NCBI RefSeq assembly: GCF_003171675.1
Contig: NZ_QFZQ01000010.1
Coordinates: forward strand, 1-64,000
From: Reichenbachiella versicolor
Lineage (GTDB): Bacteria > Bacteroidota > Bacteroidia > Cytophagales > Cyclobacteriaceae
Reading direction: 5' to 3'
DNA: 64,000 nucleotides
Notes under the pieces: model-generated
Databases searched by the model: none
The model's input: the letters and a program-made list of their open reading frames with translations, nothing else
Told to the model about the DNA's origin: nothing
In this document: positions 51,703 to 60,614 of the stretch, piece after piece
Numbering within the stretch: position 1 is the first letter of the stretch
Layout of the letters: each line of letters starts with the position of its first letter
Translations under genes and position numbers: made by a program

Positions 51703-54700
51703 ATGAATAAAATCGTATTTACTATTCTCCTGAGCTTCTTATTCAGTCATCAAACGATAGTTGCCCAAAAACCAGAAACCAAGGTCTCTTTAATACTATC
51801 AGATAGTTATTACTTATTGGGAGAAGCCACTTCCAAAGAAGTCATCAATAGACTTCTAAAACATAAGATCAGCGCTTCGGTAAAATGTATCTATTATTCA
51901 GACCTTGATGAAATAACATACGAATCACTGAAAGACAATCAACTTATCTTCATTGATATCATCTATCCTGCTAAGGTCACGGGAGCACTTTCCTTACTAA
52001 ATCAGCTGACCAAATCAGGAACAAAAGTATTTGCAATAGGGTCGGAAGAAACTTCTGTACTAGGAGAAAACAAAGGAATTGTTTCGGATAGTAAAAGCCT
52101 TGAGTTTTATGAACAGTCTGGATTGGACAATCTAGTAGCTATGGTTTTGGATCAGTGTCAGCGATCTCTTGGACTAAACGTACCCACTCAATCCCCCATC
52201 AAAATGCCAGAATTCACCCTTTGCAACATTGATAGTAAAAAGGTGTTCTCAGATTTTGAATCCTACAGGAAGAATTATGATCAACACATGAAAGGAAACC
52301 CTTGGATAGCCATCAATATCCGCAGAAGTGACTTCCTCTCTGAACAATTACTCCACATTCGTGAATACGCTAATCAATTTGAGGACAATGGCTTCAATGT
52401 ACTGTGCTACTATGGATTTCCTCCAAAAGAAGACATTGGAAGTATGTTTTATGATAATAACAAAAAACTAATCCCTGAAGTCATACTAGCACAATCAGCA
52501 TGGTTGGGCGCCAACCCTGAAGCAAACCGAAAAACGTTCGAGGCGCTAGGTGTTCCTGTCATCAACCTGATACAGGTCAATCAAACGGCACAAGAATGGA
52601 TGAACAACGATCAAGGTATCCGCATTTACAAGCGCACCAATAACCTGAGTATCCCCGAACAGATGGGAATGATCCAACCCATAGTGTCTAGTAGCAAAGA
52701 AGTTTTAGACCAAGAGACGGGAAGAAAAACCAAAAATGCCATAGTCTTCCAAGCAAAACGCTTAGTGAAGAAAGTCAAAAAAGTACATGTATTAAAAAGT
52801 AAACCCAATGCCGAAAAGCAAATTGCTCTGATCTACTACAGTCACCCTCCGGGGAAAGAACTACTTGGTGCAAGTTACTTGAATGTAGTGCCAAAAAGCC
52901 TTCACTCTATCCTCAGCCGACTAAAAAGCGATGGGTACAATGTAGGCAATGAACCATTAACCGAGGACGGCATTTTTGATAAAGTATCGAAATACGGACT
53001 CAACATCGGTGACTGGGCTCCCAGAGAAATTGAAAAATTAGTAGAAAAAGGAAACGCTACTTTGATCCCAATGGAACAATACCTGAGATGGTATGCCACT
53101 CTTTCTAGCCTTCTCCAAAAAGAAATAGAAGACCAATGGGGCAAACCTCAAGACAACAAAATAATGATGTGGACTGATAAAAATGGCAAAGAGTATTTCG
53201 TCATTCCTTCTGTCAAATATGGTAACATTCTACTCACACCACAGCCAGTAAGAGGATGGTCACACGACTTAGATATAATGCATCATGATGTTTCGACACC
53301 TCCACATCATCAGTATGTAGCATTCTACCTTTACTTACAGCATGGATTTGATGCAGACGCAGTAGTTCACCTCGGTACACACAGTACATTAGAATGGCTT
53401 CCAGGTAAAGAAACTGGACTCAATAAAGATGATGCCTCAGAAGCATTGATTGGTGACATGGTCAATGTCTATCCATATATCGTAGACGATGTAGGCGAAG
53501 GACTACAAGCTAAACGAAGATCAGGAGCTATTATCATAGACCACATGACTCCTCCATTTGATAGAATCGACATCAATCCCGAGCTAAGAACCCTTGAACA
53601 ACTTATCTCAGAACATGAAATAGCAGAGTCAAAAAGCACAGCATTGGCGCAAGCTAAATTCAATGAGATCTACAAGCTGGCGAAGCAAAACGGCATACTC
53701 GACGACCTTGGAATGGATTCGATAAGAGATGATGAAGAACTGCATTATCTGGAACATTACATAGAAGAAATTCGAGAACAACACTCTCCTCTTGGGCTTC
53801 ATACATTTGGACAACTTCCAAAAGCCGAGTATGTAGAGAAAAACGTTCAGGCCATCATTTCCCAAAAGAAAGACCTCAAAGGTGCCAAAAGAAACGCCTA
53901 TGCAAATGATATCCGTCAGCGTATTCAAGCCAGTGGCAAAGCAGAACTAGACGCACTTAGTGATGCCTTAAGTGCCAAATACATCACAGCAGCTACAGGA
54001 AATGATCCATTGAGAAATCCAAAATCATTGCCCACAGGTAAAAACTTCTACGCTTTTGACGCCGATTATATCCCATCTACAGAGGTCTACAAAGAAGGCG
54101 AAAGACTAGCCAATGATTTGATCAAAGAATACTTAGAAGAACACAAAGGCGAGTTTCCTGATAAAATCACATTTAACCTCTGGTCCACGGAATGCATAAG
54201 GAATGAGGGAATCATGGAAGCCCAAATTCTCAGTCTTTTGGGAATAAAACCTGTCTATGATGGCTATGGAAAAGTATCTGATCTTACAGTAATTCCTCGC
54301 AGTGTAATGAAACGTCCACGCGTCGACGTAGTATTAATTCCTTCAGGACTTTACCGCGATATTTTCCCCCAACTGATCCTTCTACTAGATAAGGCTGTAA
54401 AACTAGCCTCCAAGCAAGAGGAAGTAGAAAACTATGTACGCAGAAATACCCAACGCAACTATGAACGTCTAATCGCCAGTGGAGCTGACAAAAAAATAGC
54501 TTCCAGATTATCGGAAGTGAGGATATTCTCAACCCCAGAAGGTTCTTATGGAACCGGAACGAATACCGTAGTCGATGCATCTGGAAGTTGGGAAGATGAC
54601 AAAGAAGTAGCCAAAGTCTTCATGAATAGAATGCACTTCCCATATAGCAATACATTTTGGGGAAATCAACCCGCCAATGATTCATTGCTCATTGCACTAT

Positions 54701-55632
54701 TCGAACAAAGTCTTTCTGGGACGAAAGCTGTACTCCATAGTCGTACTTCTCATTTATACGCCAGCTTAGACAACGACGATTTCTTTCAATACCTAGGAGG
54801 AACAGCCTTAGCCGTCAGAGCTATTGACGGACAGTCTCCCGAAGTCATTGTTTCTAACCTCACCAATCAGGGACAAATGAAACATGAAAAACTAAAGTAC
54901 TTCTTGAGCAAAGAATTACAGACACGCTACCTGAACCCTACGTGGATCAACACCATGATGGACGAAGGCTATTCAGGAGGTCGATTCATCCGTCAAGTCA
55001 GTAGCAACCTCTGGGGATGGCAGGTGACAGTTCCCGATGCAGTAGATCAAAGCAAATGGAATAACTTTTACGATGTGTATGTCAATGACAAGTACGACCT
55101 AGACATCGCCAACCGATTCGAAAAAGGAGGAAACCTATTCGCTTACCAAGTGATGATTTCACGAATGTACGAAGCCATCAGAAAAGAATACTGGAAGCCC
55201 AATGATGAAACGAAACAAAAACTACTATCCGAATTTTTAAACACAGTAGACAAAGTCGGGCTTTCATGCAATTTGAATGTTTGTAACAATCCAGCTTTAG
55301 CCAATTTCCTTGATAAAGAATTCGAAGAAGTCAAAGGCCTATCAACAGCTAAAGTAGAAAGCTATAAAAAGGAATTACAAGAAATCAGAAAACGACTGAA
55401 CACAGATGGACTTCCGAATGCCAATCAGATAGCCTCCGAAGCAGATAATTCCAGAGAATACACACCGAAAAAAAATGTCACAGGTTATAAAATTGAAGAA
55501 GTAAACACTCAAAATAAAAACTACAATGACGTGAATACCAATATTTGGAAATGGATAGCAATAGCCTCCCTATTAGCATATTCACTATATTTCATCAACA
55601 AAAAACGCAAAGAAGGAAAAAGTAAATCATGA
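51703..55632 (+). CDS. Exported, membrane-anchored CobN/Mg-chelatase-family protein (HmuS-like)
   Basis: A 1309-residue member of the CobN/BchH large-chelatase family. The conserved centre HLGTHSTLEWLPGKETGL is near residues 556-573, with DDVGEGLQAKRR, GSYGTGTNTVVD and SHLYASLDNDDFFQYLGG further on. Unlike the cytoplasmic cobaltochelatase subunit it starts with a signal peptide (MNKIVFTILLSFLFSHQTIVAQ) and ends with one membrane helix plus a Lys/Arg tail (WKWIAIASLLAYSLYFINKKR), so the bulk is periplasmic. CobS/CobT-type AAA partners are absent; an ExbB-like channel precedes it instead. This is the layout of HmuS, which acts on heme; the B12 riboswitch and BtuFCD suggest a corrinoid substrate here. 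Confidence 0.9.
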   Translation: MNKIVFTILLSFLFSHQTIVAQKPETKVSLILSDSYYLLGEATSKEVINRLLKHKISASVKCIYYSDLDEITYESLKDNQLIFIDIIYPAKVTGALSLLNQLTKSGTKVFAIGSEETSVLGENKGIVSDSKSLEFYEQSGLDNLVAMVLDQCQRSLGLNVPTQSPIKMPEFTLCNIDSKKVFSDFESYRKNYDQHMKGNPWIAINIRRSDFLSEQLLHIREYANQFEDNGFNVLCYYGFPPKEDIGSMFYDNNKKLIPEVILAQSAWLGANPEANRKTFEALGVPVINLIQVNQTAQEWMNNDQGIRIYKRTNNLSIPEQMGMIQPIVSSSKEVLDQETGRKTKNAIVFQAKRLVKKVKKVHVLKSKPNAEKQIALIYYSHPPGKELLGASYLNVVPKSLHSILSRLKSDGYNVGNEPLTEDGIFDKVSKYGLNIGDWAPREIEKLVEKGNATLIPMEQYLRWYATLSSLLQKEIEDQWGKPQDNKIMMWTDKNGKEYFVIPSVKYGNILLTPQPVRGWSHDLDIMHHDVSTPPHHQYVAFYLYLQHGFDADAVVHLGTHSTLEWLPGKETGLNKDDASEALIGDMVNVYPYIVDDVGEGLQAKRRSGAIIIDHMTPPFDRIDINPELRTLEQLISEHEIAESKSTALAQAKFNEIYKLAKQNGILDDLGMDSIRDDEELHYLEHYIEEIREQHSPLGLHTFGQLPKAEYVEKNVQAIISQKKDLKGAKRNAYANDIRQRIQASGKAELDALSDALSAKYITAATGNDPLRNPKSLPTGKNFYAFDADYIPSTEVYKEGERLANDLIKEYLEEHKGEFPDKITFNLWSTECIRNEGIMEAQILSLLGIKPVYDGYGKVSDLTVIPRSVMKRPRVDVVLIPSGLYRDIFPQLILLLDKAVKLASKQEEVENYVRRNTQRNYERLIASGADKKIASRLSEVRIFSTPEGSYGTGTNTVVDASGSWEDDKEVAKVFMNRMHFPYSNTFWGNQPANDSLLIALFEQSLSGTKAVLHSRTSHLYASLDNDDFFQYLGGTALAVRAIDGQSPEVIVSNLTNQGQMKHEKLKYFLSKELQTRYLNPTWINTMMDEGYSGGRFIRQVSSNLWGWQVTVPDAVDQSKWNNFYDVYVNDKYDLDIANRFEKGGNLFAYQVMISRMYEAIRKEYWKPNDETKQKLLSEFLNTVDKVGLSCNLNVCNNPALANFLDKEFEEVKGLSTAKVESYKKELQEIRKRLNTDGLPNANQIASEADNSREYTPKKNVTGYKIEEVNTQNKNYNDVNTNIWKWIAIASLLAYSLYFINKKRKEGKSKS

Positions 55633-56789
55633 CCAAGTACTTCATATCTTCGATAGCGCTACTACTGATAGTATCCAGCTGTAGCAAACCAAACCAAAAG
55701 GTATCTGAGTCAAAGAACTCTGACAGCAGTGAAAAAGTCAATCTATTCACCCCCGACATCAAATATGCCAAGCGCTTTACCATCAATATCAATGACCAAT
55801 ACAAAACCTTAATTGTAGAAAACCCTTGGGAAGAACAGGATACATTGATGTCCTATGTTTTGTACAGCAAAGGCACTAAAAAACCTGACAATGTAGACTG
55901 GGCAGACTTCATCCTATCAGTCCCAATAGAAGAAGTCATTACCACCTCTAGCCCTCATGTAGGGATGTTAGGACTAATTGACCAGTGGGATAAAATCAAA
56001 GGTGTCGCCACAGATCAATATGTCTATAGCTCATACATCTATGATCGAATTCAAAATGGAGAAATTGCCAAGATTGGCTCTATCAAAGGAACAAACTTGG
56101 AAGTAGTACTAGACCTCGACCCTGATCTAGTCATGAAGACTGGATATGACAATGTACGAAATGAAGACGAAAGGCTAATCGAAGCAGGAGTACCCCTGTC
56201 CTACAATGTCGAATGGATGGAAACAAACATGCTAGCCCGTGCCGAATGGATCAAATACGTCGCAGCATTTTTCAACAAAGATCAAGAAGCAGACTCCATT
56301 TTCAATAGCATCGAAAAAGAGTATTTGAAAGCCATAAAAATAGCTGAAAATGTCGAAAATAAACCTTCAATCCTAACCGGAAACAATTTCAAAGGCACAT
56401 GGTACATGCCAGGAGCCGATAGTTATATGGCCAAACTCATCCTAGATGCAGGTGGAGATTTTCACTTCAAAAACGAAAAATCAACAGGGAGTCTACCACT
56501 TAGCTTTGAAGTCGTTCTAGATAACTTAATGGATGCAGACTACTGGATCGGTCCAAGAGCACAATCACTCAATGACTTGAAAATACAGGACGAACGCTAC
56601 CTACTTTTCAAACCATTCAAAGAAGGAAATGTATACACCTTCAACAAACGGATGAGCCAAAACGGAGGAAATGACTATTGGGAAAGTGGGATGACCAGAC
56701 CAGACATCATACTCAAAGACCTTGTCAAGATATTCCATCCCGAACTACTCCCCGACCACAACCTCTATTACTACAAAAAACTACAATAA
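55629..56789 (+). CDS. btuF: BtuF-like ABC-transporter substrate-binding lipoprotein
   Basis: A 386-residue lipoprotein (lipobox IVSSC, Cys near residue 18) with the two-lobe class III binding fold used for corrinoids, siderophores and heme. Visible are TTSSPHVGMLGLIDQWDKIKG, the NLEVVLDLDPDLVM segment and the long connecting helix EADSIFNSIEKEYLKAIKIA. It overlaps the CobN gene by 4 bp and abuts the permease, so it should deliver whatever the CobN machine handles to BtuC/BtuD. Confidence 0.9.
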   Translation: MTKYFISSIALLLIVSSCSKPNQKVSESKNSDSSEKVNLFTPDIKYAKRFTININDQYKTLIVENPWEEQDTLMSYVLYSKGTKKPDNVDWADFILSVPIEEVITTSSPHVGMLGLIDQWDKIKGVATDQYVYSSYIYDRIQNGEIAKIGSIKGTNLEVVLDLDPDLVMKTGYDNVRNEDERLIEAGVPLSYNVEWMETNMLARAEWIKYVAAFFNKDQEADSIFNSIEKEYLKAIKIAENVENKPSILTGNNFKGTWYMPGADSYMAKLILDAGGDFHFKNEKSTGSLPLSFEVVLDNLMDADYWIGPRAQSLNDLKIQDERYLLFKPFKEGNVYTFNKRMSQNGGNDYWESGMTRPDIILKDLVKIFHPELLPDHNLYYYKKLQ

Positions 56790-57821
56790 ATGAAGAACTC
56801 TTGGTTGATCGTATCAGTAGGAATTACACTTGTAATCGGATTGTTTTTACTAGACCTCAGCCTAGGTAGTGTGAAAATTTCCGTCTCAGAGCTAATAAAC
56901 ATCCTACAAGGAACACCCTCCAAAAAATCTTGGGAATATATCATCCTCAACTTCAGATTACCCAAAGCATTCACAGCCGTATTGACAGGAGCAGGTATCT
57001 CCGTAGCAGGATTACAGATGCAAACCCTATTCAGAAACCCACTAGCAGGCCCTTCAGTATTAGGGATCAGTCATGGAGCCAGTTTAGGCGTAGCCGTGTT
57101 CGTACTATCCTCTACCGCCATGTTTGGCACAGTATTGAACTTACAGGAAAAGATGGGAAGCTGGGGACTAGTCATGTTTGCCATCGGAGGATCATTCCTA
57201 GTCCTATCTTGCGTCCTAATAGCATCCTCTAGAGTATCTGATAGTGTGACCATACTCATCATAGGCATCATGTTTGGATTTATCACAGGAGCAGTGGTCA
57301 ACATCCTACAGTTCTTCAGCGACCCCGAACTCATTCAGAACTTCCTAGTTTGGACATTTGGAAGCTTATCAGGAGTCGCATGGTCTCAGCTCCAAGTTAT
57401 GGGTCCCATCGTACTCATAGCACTCCTAGCCTCTTTACTCTTCTCCAAACAAATGAATGCCCTGCTACTCGGAGAGAATTACGCCACAGGAGTAGGAATC
57501 AATGTAGCACGAACCAGACTGAAACTAATCATGGTCACCAGTATCATGGCAGGAACCATTACCGCCTTCACAGGCCCCATAGCATTTATAGGAGTCGCAG
57601 TACCCCATTTGGCGAGACTACTCTTCCGTACCTCCAATCACAAAATACTGATCCCCGGCACCATGATGTGTGGCATCATCATCATGCTAGCCTGTGACAT
57701 CGTCTCTCAACTTCCCGGATCACAAACCACCCTACCCGTGAACTCTATCACAGCGCTATTTGGAGCCCCAGTGATTTTAACTATCCTATTGAAAAACAAA
57801 AAAATGAAAGGAGCTTTCTAA
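56790..57821 (+). CDS. btuC: BtuC-like FecCD-family ABC permease
   Basis: A 343-residue permease with about ten membrane helices. Family motifs are RLPKAFTAVLTGAGISVAGLQMQTLFRNPLAGPSVLG at residues ~50-86 (in order, the R-P loop and the NPLA.P.LGI signature), GLSGVAW-like SLSGVAWSQL, GPIAFIGVAVPHLAR and DIVSQLPGSQ.TLPVN near the end. It imports corrinoids across the inner membrane together with BtuF and BtuD. It starts immediately after the btuF stop and shares one base with btuD. Confidence 0.94.
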   Translation: MKNSWLIVSVGITLVIGLFLLDLSLGSVKISVSELINILQGTPSKKSWEYIILNFRLPKAFTAVLTGAGISVAGLQMQTLFRNPLAGPSVLGISHGASLGVAVFVLSSTAMFGTVLNLQEKMGSWGLVMFAIGGSFLVLSCVLIASSRVSDSVTILIIGIMFGFITGAVVNILQFFSDPELIQNFLVWTFGSLSGVAWSQLQVMGPIVLIALLASLLFSKQMNALLLGENYATGVGINVARTRLKLIMVTSIMAGTITAFTGPIAFIGVAVPHLARLLFRTSNHKILIPGTMMCGIIIMLACDIVSQLPGSQTTLPVNSITALFGAPVILTILLKNKKMKGAF

Positions 57822-58861
57822 TGGGAAATAACACCACTCATTTGACCATCCCAATTCTTCGCACCAGCGGACTCACCATTGGCTACAGATCCAAAAAAGG
57901 ACTCTTGGAACTCGAAAAAGAACTGGATATAAAAATTCACAACGGAGAAGTAGTATGCCTCATTGGTCCCAATGGCTGCGGAAAATCTACACTCATGCGA
58001 ACCATAGCAGGCCTACAGCCCCCACTCAGTGGGGAAACATTCATATCCGACACAGATGTCAAGCAAATAAAACCACATCAATACGCACGACTCATCAGCC
58101 TTGTACTCACCGACAAGATTGATGCCGGCTCCTTAAAAGTCATGGACATCCTATCCATAGGTCGCTATCCATACACCAACTATTTTGCCGAGCTAAAAGC
58201 CAAAGACTATGCTATCATAGACAAAGCACTTTCCAGTGTACATCTCAGTGAATACAAAGACAGATTCTTCAACGAACTAAGTGATGGAGAAAAACAACGA
58301 GTATTGATCGCCAAAGCACTAGCACAAGACACCCCACTCATCATGCTAGACGAACCTACCGCACACCTTGACTTGCCCAATCGAGTAGAAATCATGAATA
58401 TCCTAAAACGCCTCGCAAAAGAAACTAACAAGGCAATCCTACTCTCCACACATGAATTAGACCTTGCACTACAAACAGCAGACACCATTTGGCTCATGAA
58501 TAGAGACGACCAAATGAAACACGGCACGCCAGAAGACCTAGTATTAAACGGTATGTTTGAGCAAGTCTTCAAAAGCAACGCCTTTCATTTCGATCGACTC
58601 ACAGGCGCCTTCAAAGTAGATCACCACACCAAAGGTGAAATATCCCTCATCGGAACAGGAATCGAGAGCACTTGGACACAAAGAGCACTAGAACGAGAAG
58701 GATACAAAGTACTCCATCAACCTGTATGCGAAACAAAAATTTGCATAATTGATGGTACTTGGCAGCTAGCTATTAAAGATCAAACCATTACCTGTGACAG
58801 CATTGGGCATTTACTAAGTGAGTTACGAATAGTAAATTCCGAAGACTCATCTATCAACTAG
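57821..58861 (+). CDS. btuD: BtuD-like ABC transporter ATPase
   Basis: A 346-residue ATPase that powers BtuC. Walker A is GPNGCGKST near residues 49-57, the signature NELSDGEKQRVLIAKALAQ near 150, Walker B LIMLDEPTAHLD near 173-184 and the switch His in STHELDLAL. About 90 extra residues follow the usual domain end (after ~250) and have no name I know. It is the last gene of the rightward corrinoid operon and its end overlaps the convergent LysR gene by 4 bp. Confidence 0.93.
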   Translation: MGNNTTHLTIPILRTSGLTIGYRSKKGLLELEKELDIKIHNGEVVCLIGPNGCGKSTLMRTIAGLQPPLSGETFISDTDVKQIKPHQYARLISLVLTDKIDAGSLKVMDILSIGRYPYTNYFAELKAKDYAIIDKALSSVHLSEYKDRFFNELSDGEKQRVLIAKALAQDTPLIMLDEPTAHLDLPNRVEIMNILKRLAKETNKAILLSTHELDLALQTADTIWLMNRDDQMKHGTPEDLVLNGMFEQVFKSNAFHFDRLTGAFKVDHHTKGEISLIGTGIESTWTQRALEREGYKVLHQPVCETKICIIDGTWQLAIKDQTITCDSIGHLLSELRIVNSEDSSIN

Positions 58862-59757
58862 ACTTCCGAATCTTCTAAACGATTACTATTTATTTTATCC
58901 ATGAACTGATTGATCTCGCTTAGGTTACTATTCTTAGACTTACACGAATAGTACAAATTTCTTTCCACTGGTCGACTAGCTTTAAATAGCTCATTGACAA
59001 GGCCCCGACCAATTTCATTTTCGCAGGACCGTTTAGGAACGATACTTACCCCATCGTTATGCTTTATACTCTCTACTATATGCTGATAAGACGGTAAAAT
59101 ATACCTCGGCACTACTTTAGGAATTCTATCGAAGACAGCCTTATAAAATTTTTTAAGATCCGATTGATCATTATCATATACAAACCAAGTCTGCTTCTGT
59201 AGCCAACCGATGAGCTGATCAATATCGTTTTCCAGTCCAGACGGGATTGAAATAGACGATGAGCCAATTAGAATCAATTCTTCACTTCTGATCTTAGTAA
59301 ACAAATGATCATAAACACTATACCTTTTAGTCCCAATTAGCAGCTGAAAATTTTCCGTTTCAAGCCCCTCAATCAGTTCTTTTTCAGTTCCAAAAGCAGT
59401 AGCAACATACATGTCTAAAGAATATATCTTATCAATTAGATCACTACTAAAAAAATCAGAAGTACAACCAATCGAAATCGCCGAACGTGTCTTTTTTACC
59501 CTTTTACCAGAATATCGCTCCACCTTTTGAAGTTGCTCCAGAGGATTACTGATTTGCGAATACAAAAACTTACCATATTCAGTAGGAGTCAACTTCCGAG
59601 TAGTCCTATCAAATAATTTTTTTCCAATATGATTTTCAAGAGCCAATAAATGTTTACTAACACCAGGCTGAGTCATATTCAACTGCCTAGACGCCTCAGT
59701 AATATTATTATGCTCATATATAGAACCAAACGTTCTCAACCATTCTAGATTAATCAT
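58858..59757 (-). CDS. LysR-family transcriptional regulator
   Basis: A 299-residue LTTR. The start at 59757 (MINLEWLRTFGSIYEHNNIT) gives the standard HTH (ITEASRQLNMTQPGVSKHLLALE, then LFDRTTRKLTPTEYG); the frame opens 57 bp earlier but adds a hydrophobic tail. The effector domain begins near residue 90 (SAISIGCTSDFFSSDL). It is divergent from a flavodoxin-fold oxidoreductase gene, the usual LTTR-target arrangement. The effector is unknown. Confidence 0.9.
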   Translation of the reverse strand: MINLEWLRTFGSIYEHNNITEASRQLNMTQPGVSKHLLALENHIGKKLFDRTTRKLTPTEYGKFLYSQISNPLEQLQKVERYSGKRVKKTRSAISIGCTSDFFSSDLIDKIYSLDMYVATAFGTEKELIEGLETENFQLLIGTKRYSVYDHLFTKIRSEELILIGSSSISIPSGLENDIDQLIGWLQKQTWFVYDNDQSDLKKFYKAVFDRIPKVVPRYILPSYQHIVESIKHNDGVSIVPKRSCENEIGRGLVNELFKASRPVERNLYYSCKSKNSNLSEINQFMDKINSNRLEDSEV

Positions 59758-59785
59758 AACTTTAGTTATTAATCCACAAACATAA

Positions 59786-59799
59786 ATAATTAAAATTAT
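59786..59799. promoter_or_regulatory. Dyad in the LysR/oxidoreductase divergent promoter
   Basis: ATAATT-AA-AATTAT is a perfect 14-bp inverted repeat midway in the 81-bp spacer. Its size and AT-rich T/A ends suit an LTTR recognition box. A second dyad ATAAC-TTTA-GTTAT (59756-59769) overlaps the LysR start. In such AT-rich DNA dyads occur by chance, so this is a weak call. Confidence 0.35.
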
Positions 59800-59838
59800 C
59801 ACCAATAGCCCCATATATTAGTCGAAAATTTTAATCTT

Positions 59839-60459
59839 ATGACACGAACATTAGTAATAAGCTATACCCCTCGTAAAGGGTCTTATACCAAAATCCTATT
59901 AGAAGAATTCATTTCCTTAGCCAAGGAAAAAACGAGTATTAAACACCTAGACCTAGTCGTTACCCCTCCAGATTTACTACTAGAAAAAAACTTGAACCTA
60001 GTGATGGAATGGAACAATGGGAAAAGAGATTTTTCCAAAGAAGAACTCACATTATTGTCCAACCACCACAGCCTTGTGGAAGATGTTCTGGATGCTGATA
60101 ATATAGTTTTAGCCTTTCCTATTTATAATTTCTCCATGCCAGCAACAGTCAAAGCTTGGATTGATGCTATTATAGTAAGTGAAAAGACATTTTCCTTTAA
60201 TCCTCACACTGGATTCAAAGGACTCTGTGAAAGTAAAAGAGCGCTGTCAATTATGGTCAGTGGGTTTGACTACCATGATTCTGGTAACATTCGAGAGTAT
60301 GCCTCATCTACTATTCAGCAAAACTTCGATTTTATCGGTATTCCCCTAGAGCAGATTTCAGCCTTTGGGGTAGATCAAAAAAGAGAACAGCTAGACACAA
60401 TACTAACAAACGCCAAAACAGAAATAAGCAGTTTAATTGACAAGTGGTTTCTAGAATAA
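59839..60459 (+). CDS. NAD(P)H-dependent FMN oxidoreductase (flavodoxin-like fold)
   Basis: A 206-residue protein of the AzoR/NQO/KefF flavodoxin-like group. Typical are the FMN-phosphate loop YTPRKGSYTKILLEEF at the N-terminus, the ADNIVLAFPIYNFSMPATVKAWID core around residues 85-110 and the ALSIMVSGFDY strand. Such enzymes reduce quinones or azo compounds with NAD(P)H. It is divergent from the LysR regulator, which probably controls it, and is followed by a strong terminator. Confidence 0.9.
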   Translation: MTRTLVISYTPRKGSYTKILLEEFISLAKEKTSIKHLDLVVTPPDLLLEKNLNLVMEWNNGKRDFSKEELTLLSNHHSLVEDVLDADNIVLAFPIYNFSMPATVKAWIDAIIVSEKTFSFNPHTGFKGLCESKRALSIMVSGFDYHDSGNIREYASSTIQQNFDFIGIPLEQISAFGVDQKREQLDTILTNAKTEISSLIDKWFLE

Positions 60460-60491
60460 ACCCGGCACTACATTAACCAAACAAACAAAAA

Positions 60492-60522
60492 AGAGCAGTT
60501 TCTATCACAACTGCTCTAATTT
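60492..60522 (+). terminator. Terminator of the FMN oxidoreductase gene
   Basis: AGAGCAGTT and AACTGCTCT form a perfect 9-bp stem around an 8-nt loop, 32 bp after the stop codon, followed by AATTTT. Confidence 0.85.
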
Positions 60523-60614
60523 TCCCTCAAAATTCAGAGATAAATATTCCCAATTGGCCATACATTTAGTTAATTGAAAATAATTCATCAACTAAACACC
60601 TTAACAACTCAGCC

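Noticed and set aside
50087-58861. Plain cytoplasmic aerobic cobaltochelatase (CobNST)
   Set aside because: The CobN protein has an export signal and a C-terminal membrane anchor, and neither CobS nor CobT is present; ExbB-like and DUF2149 proteins take their place.
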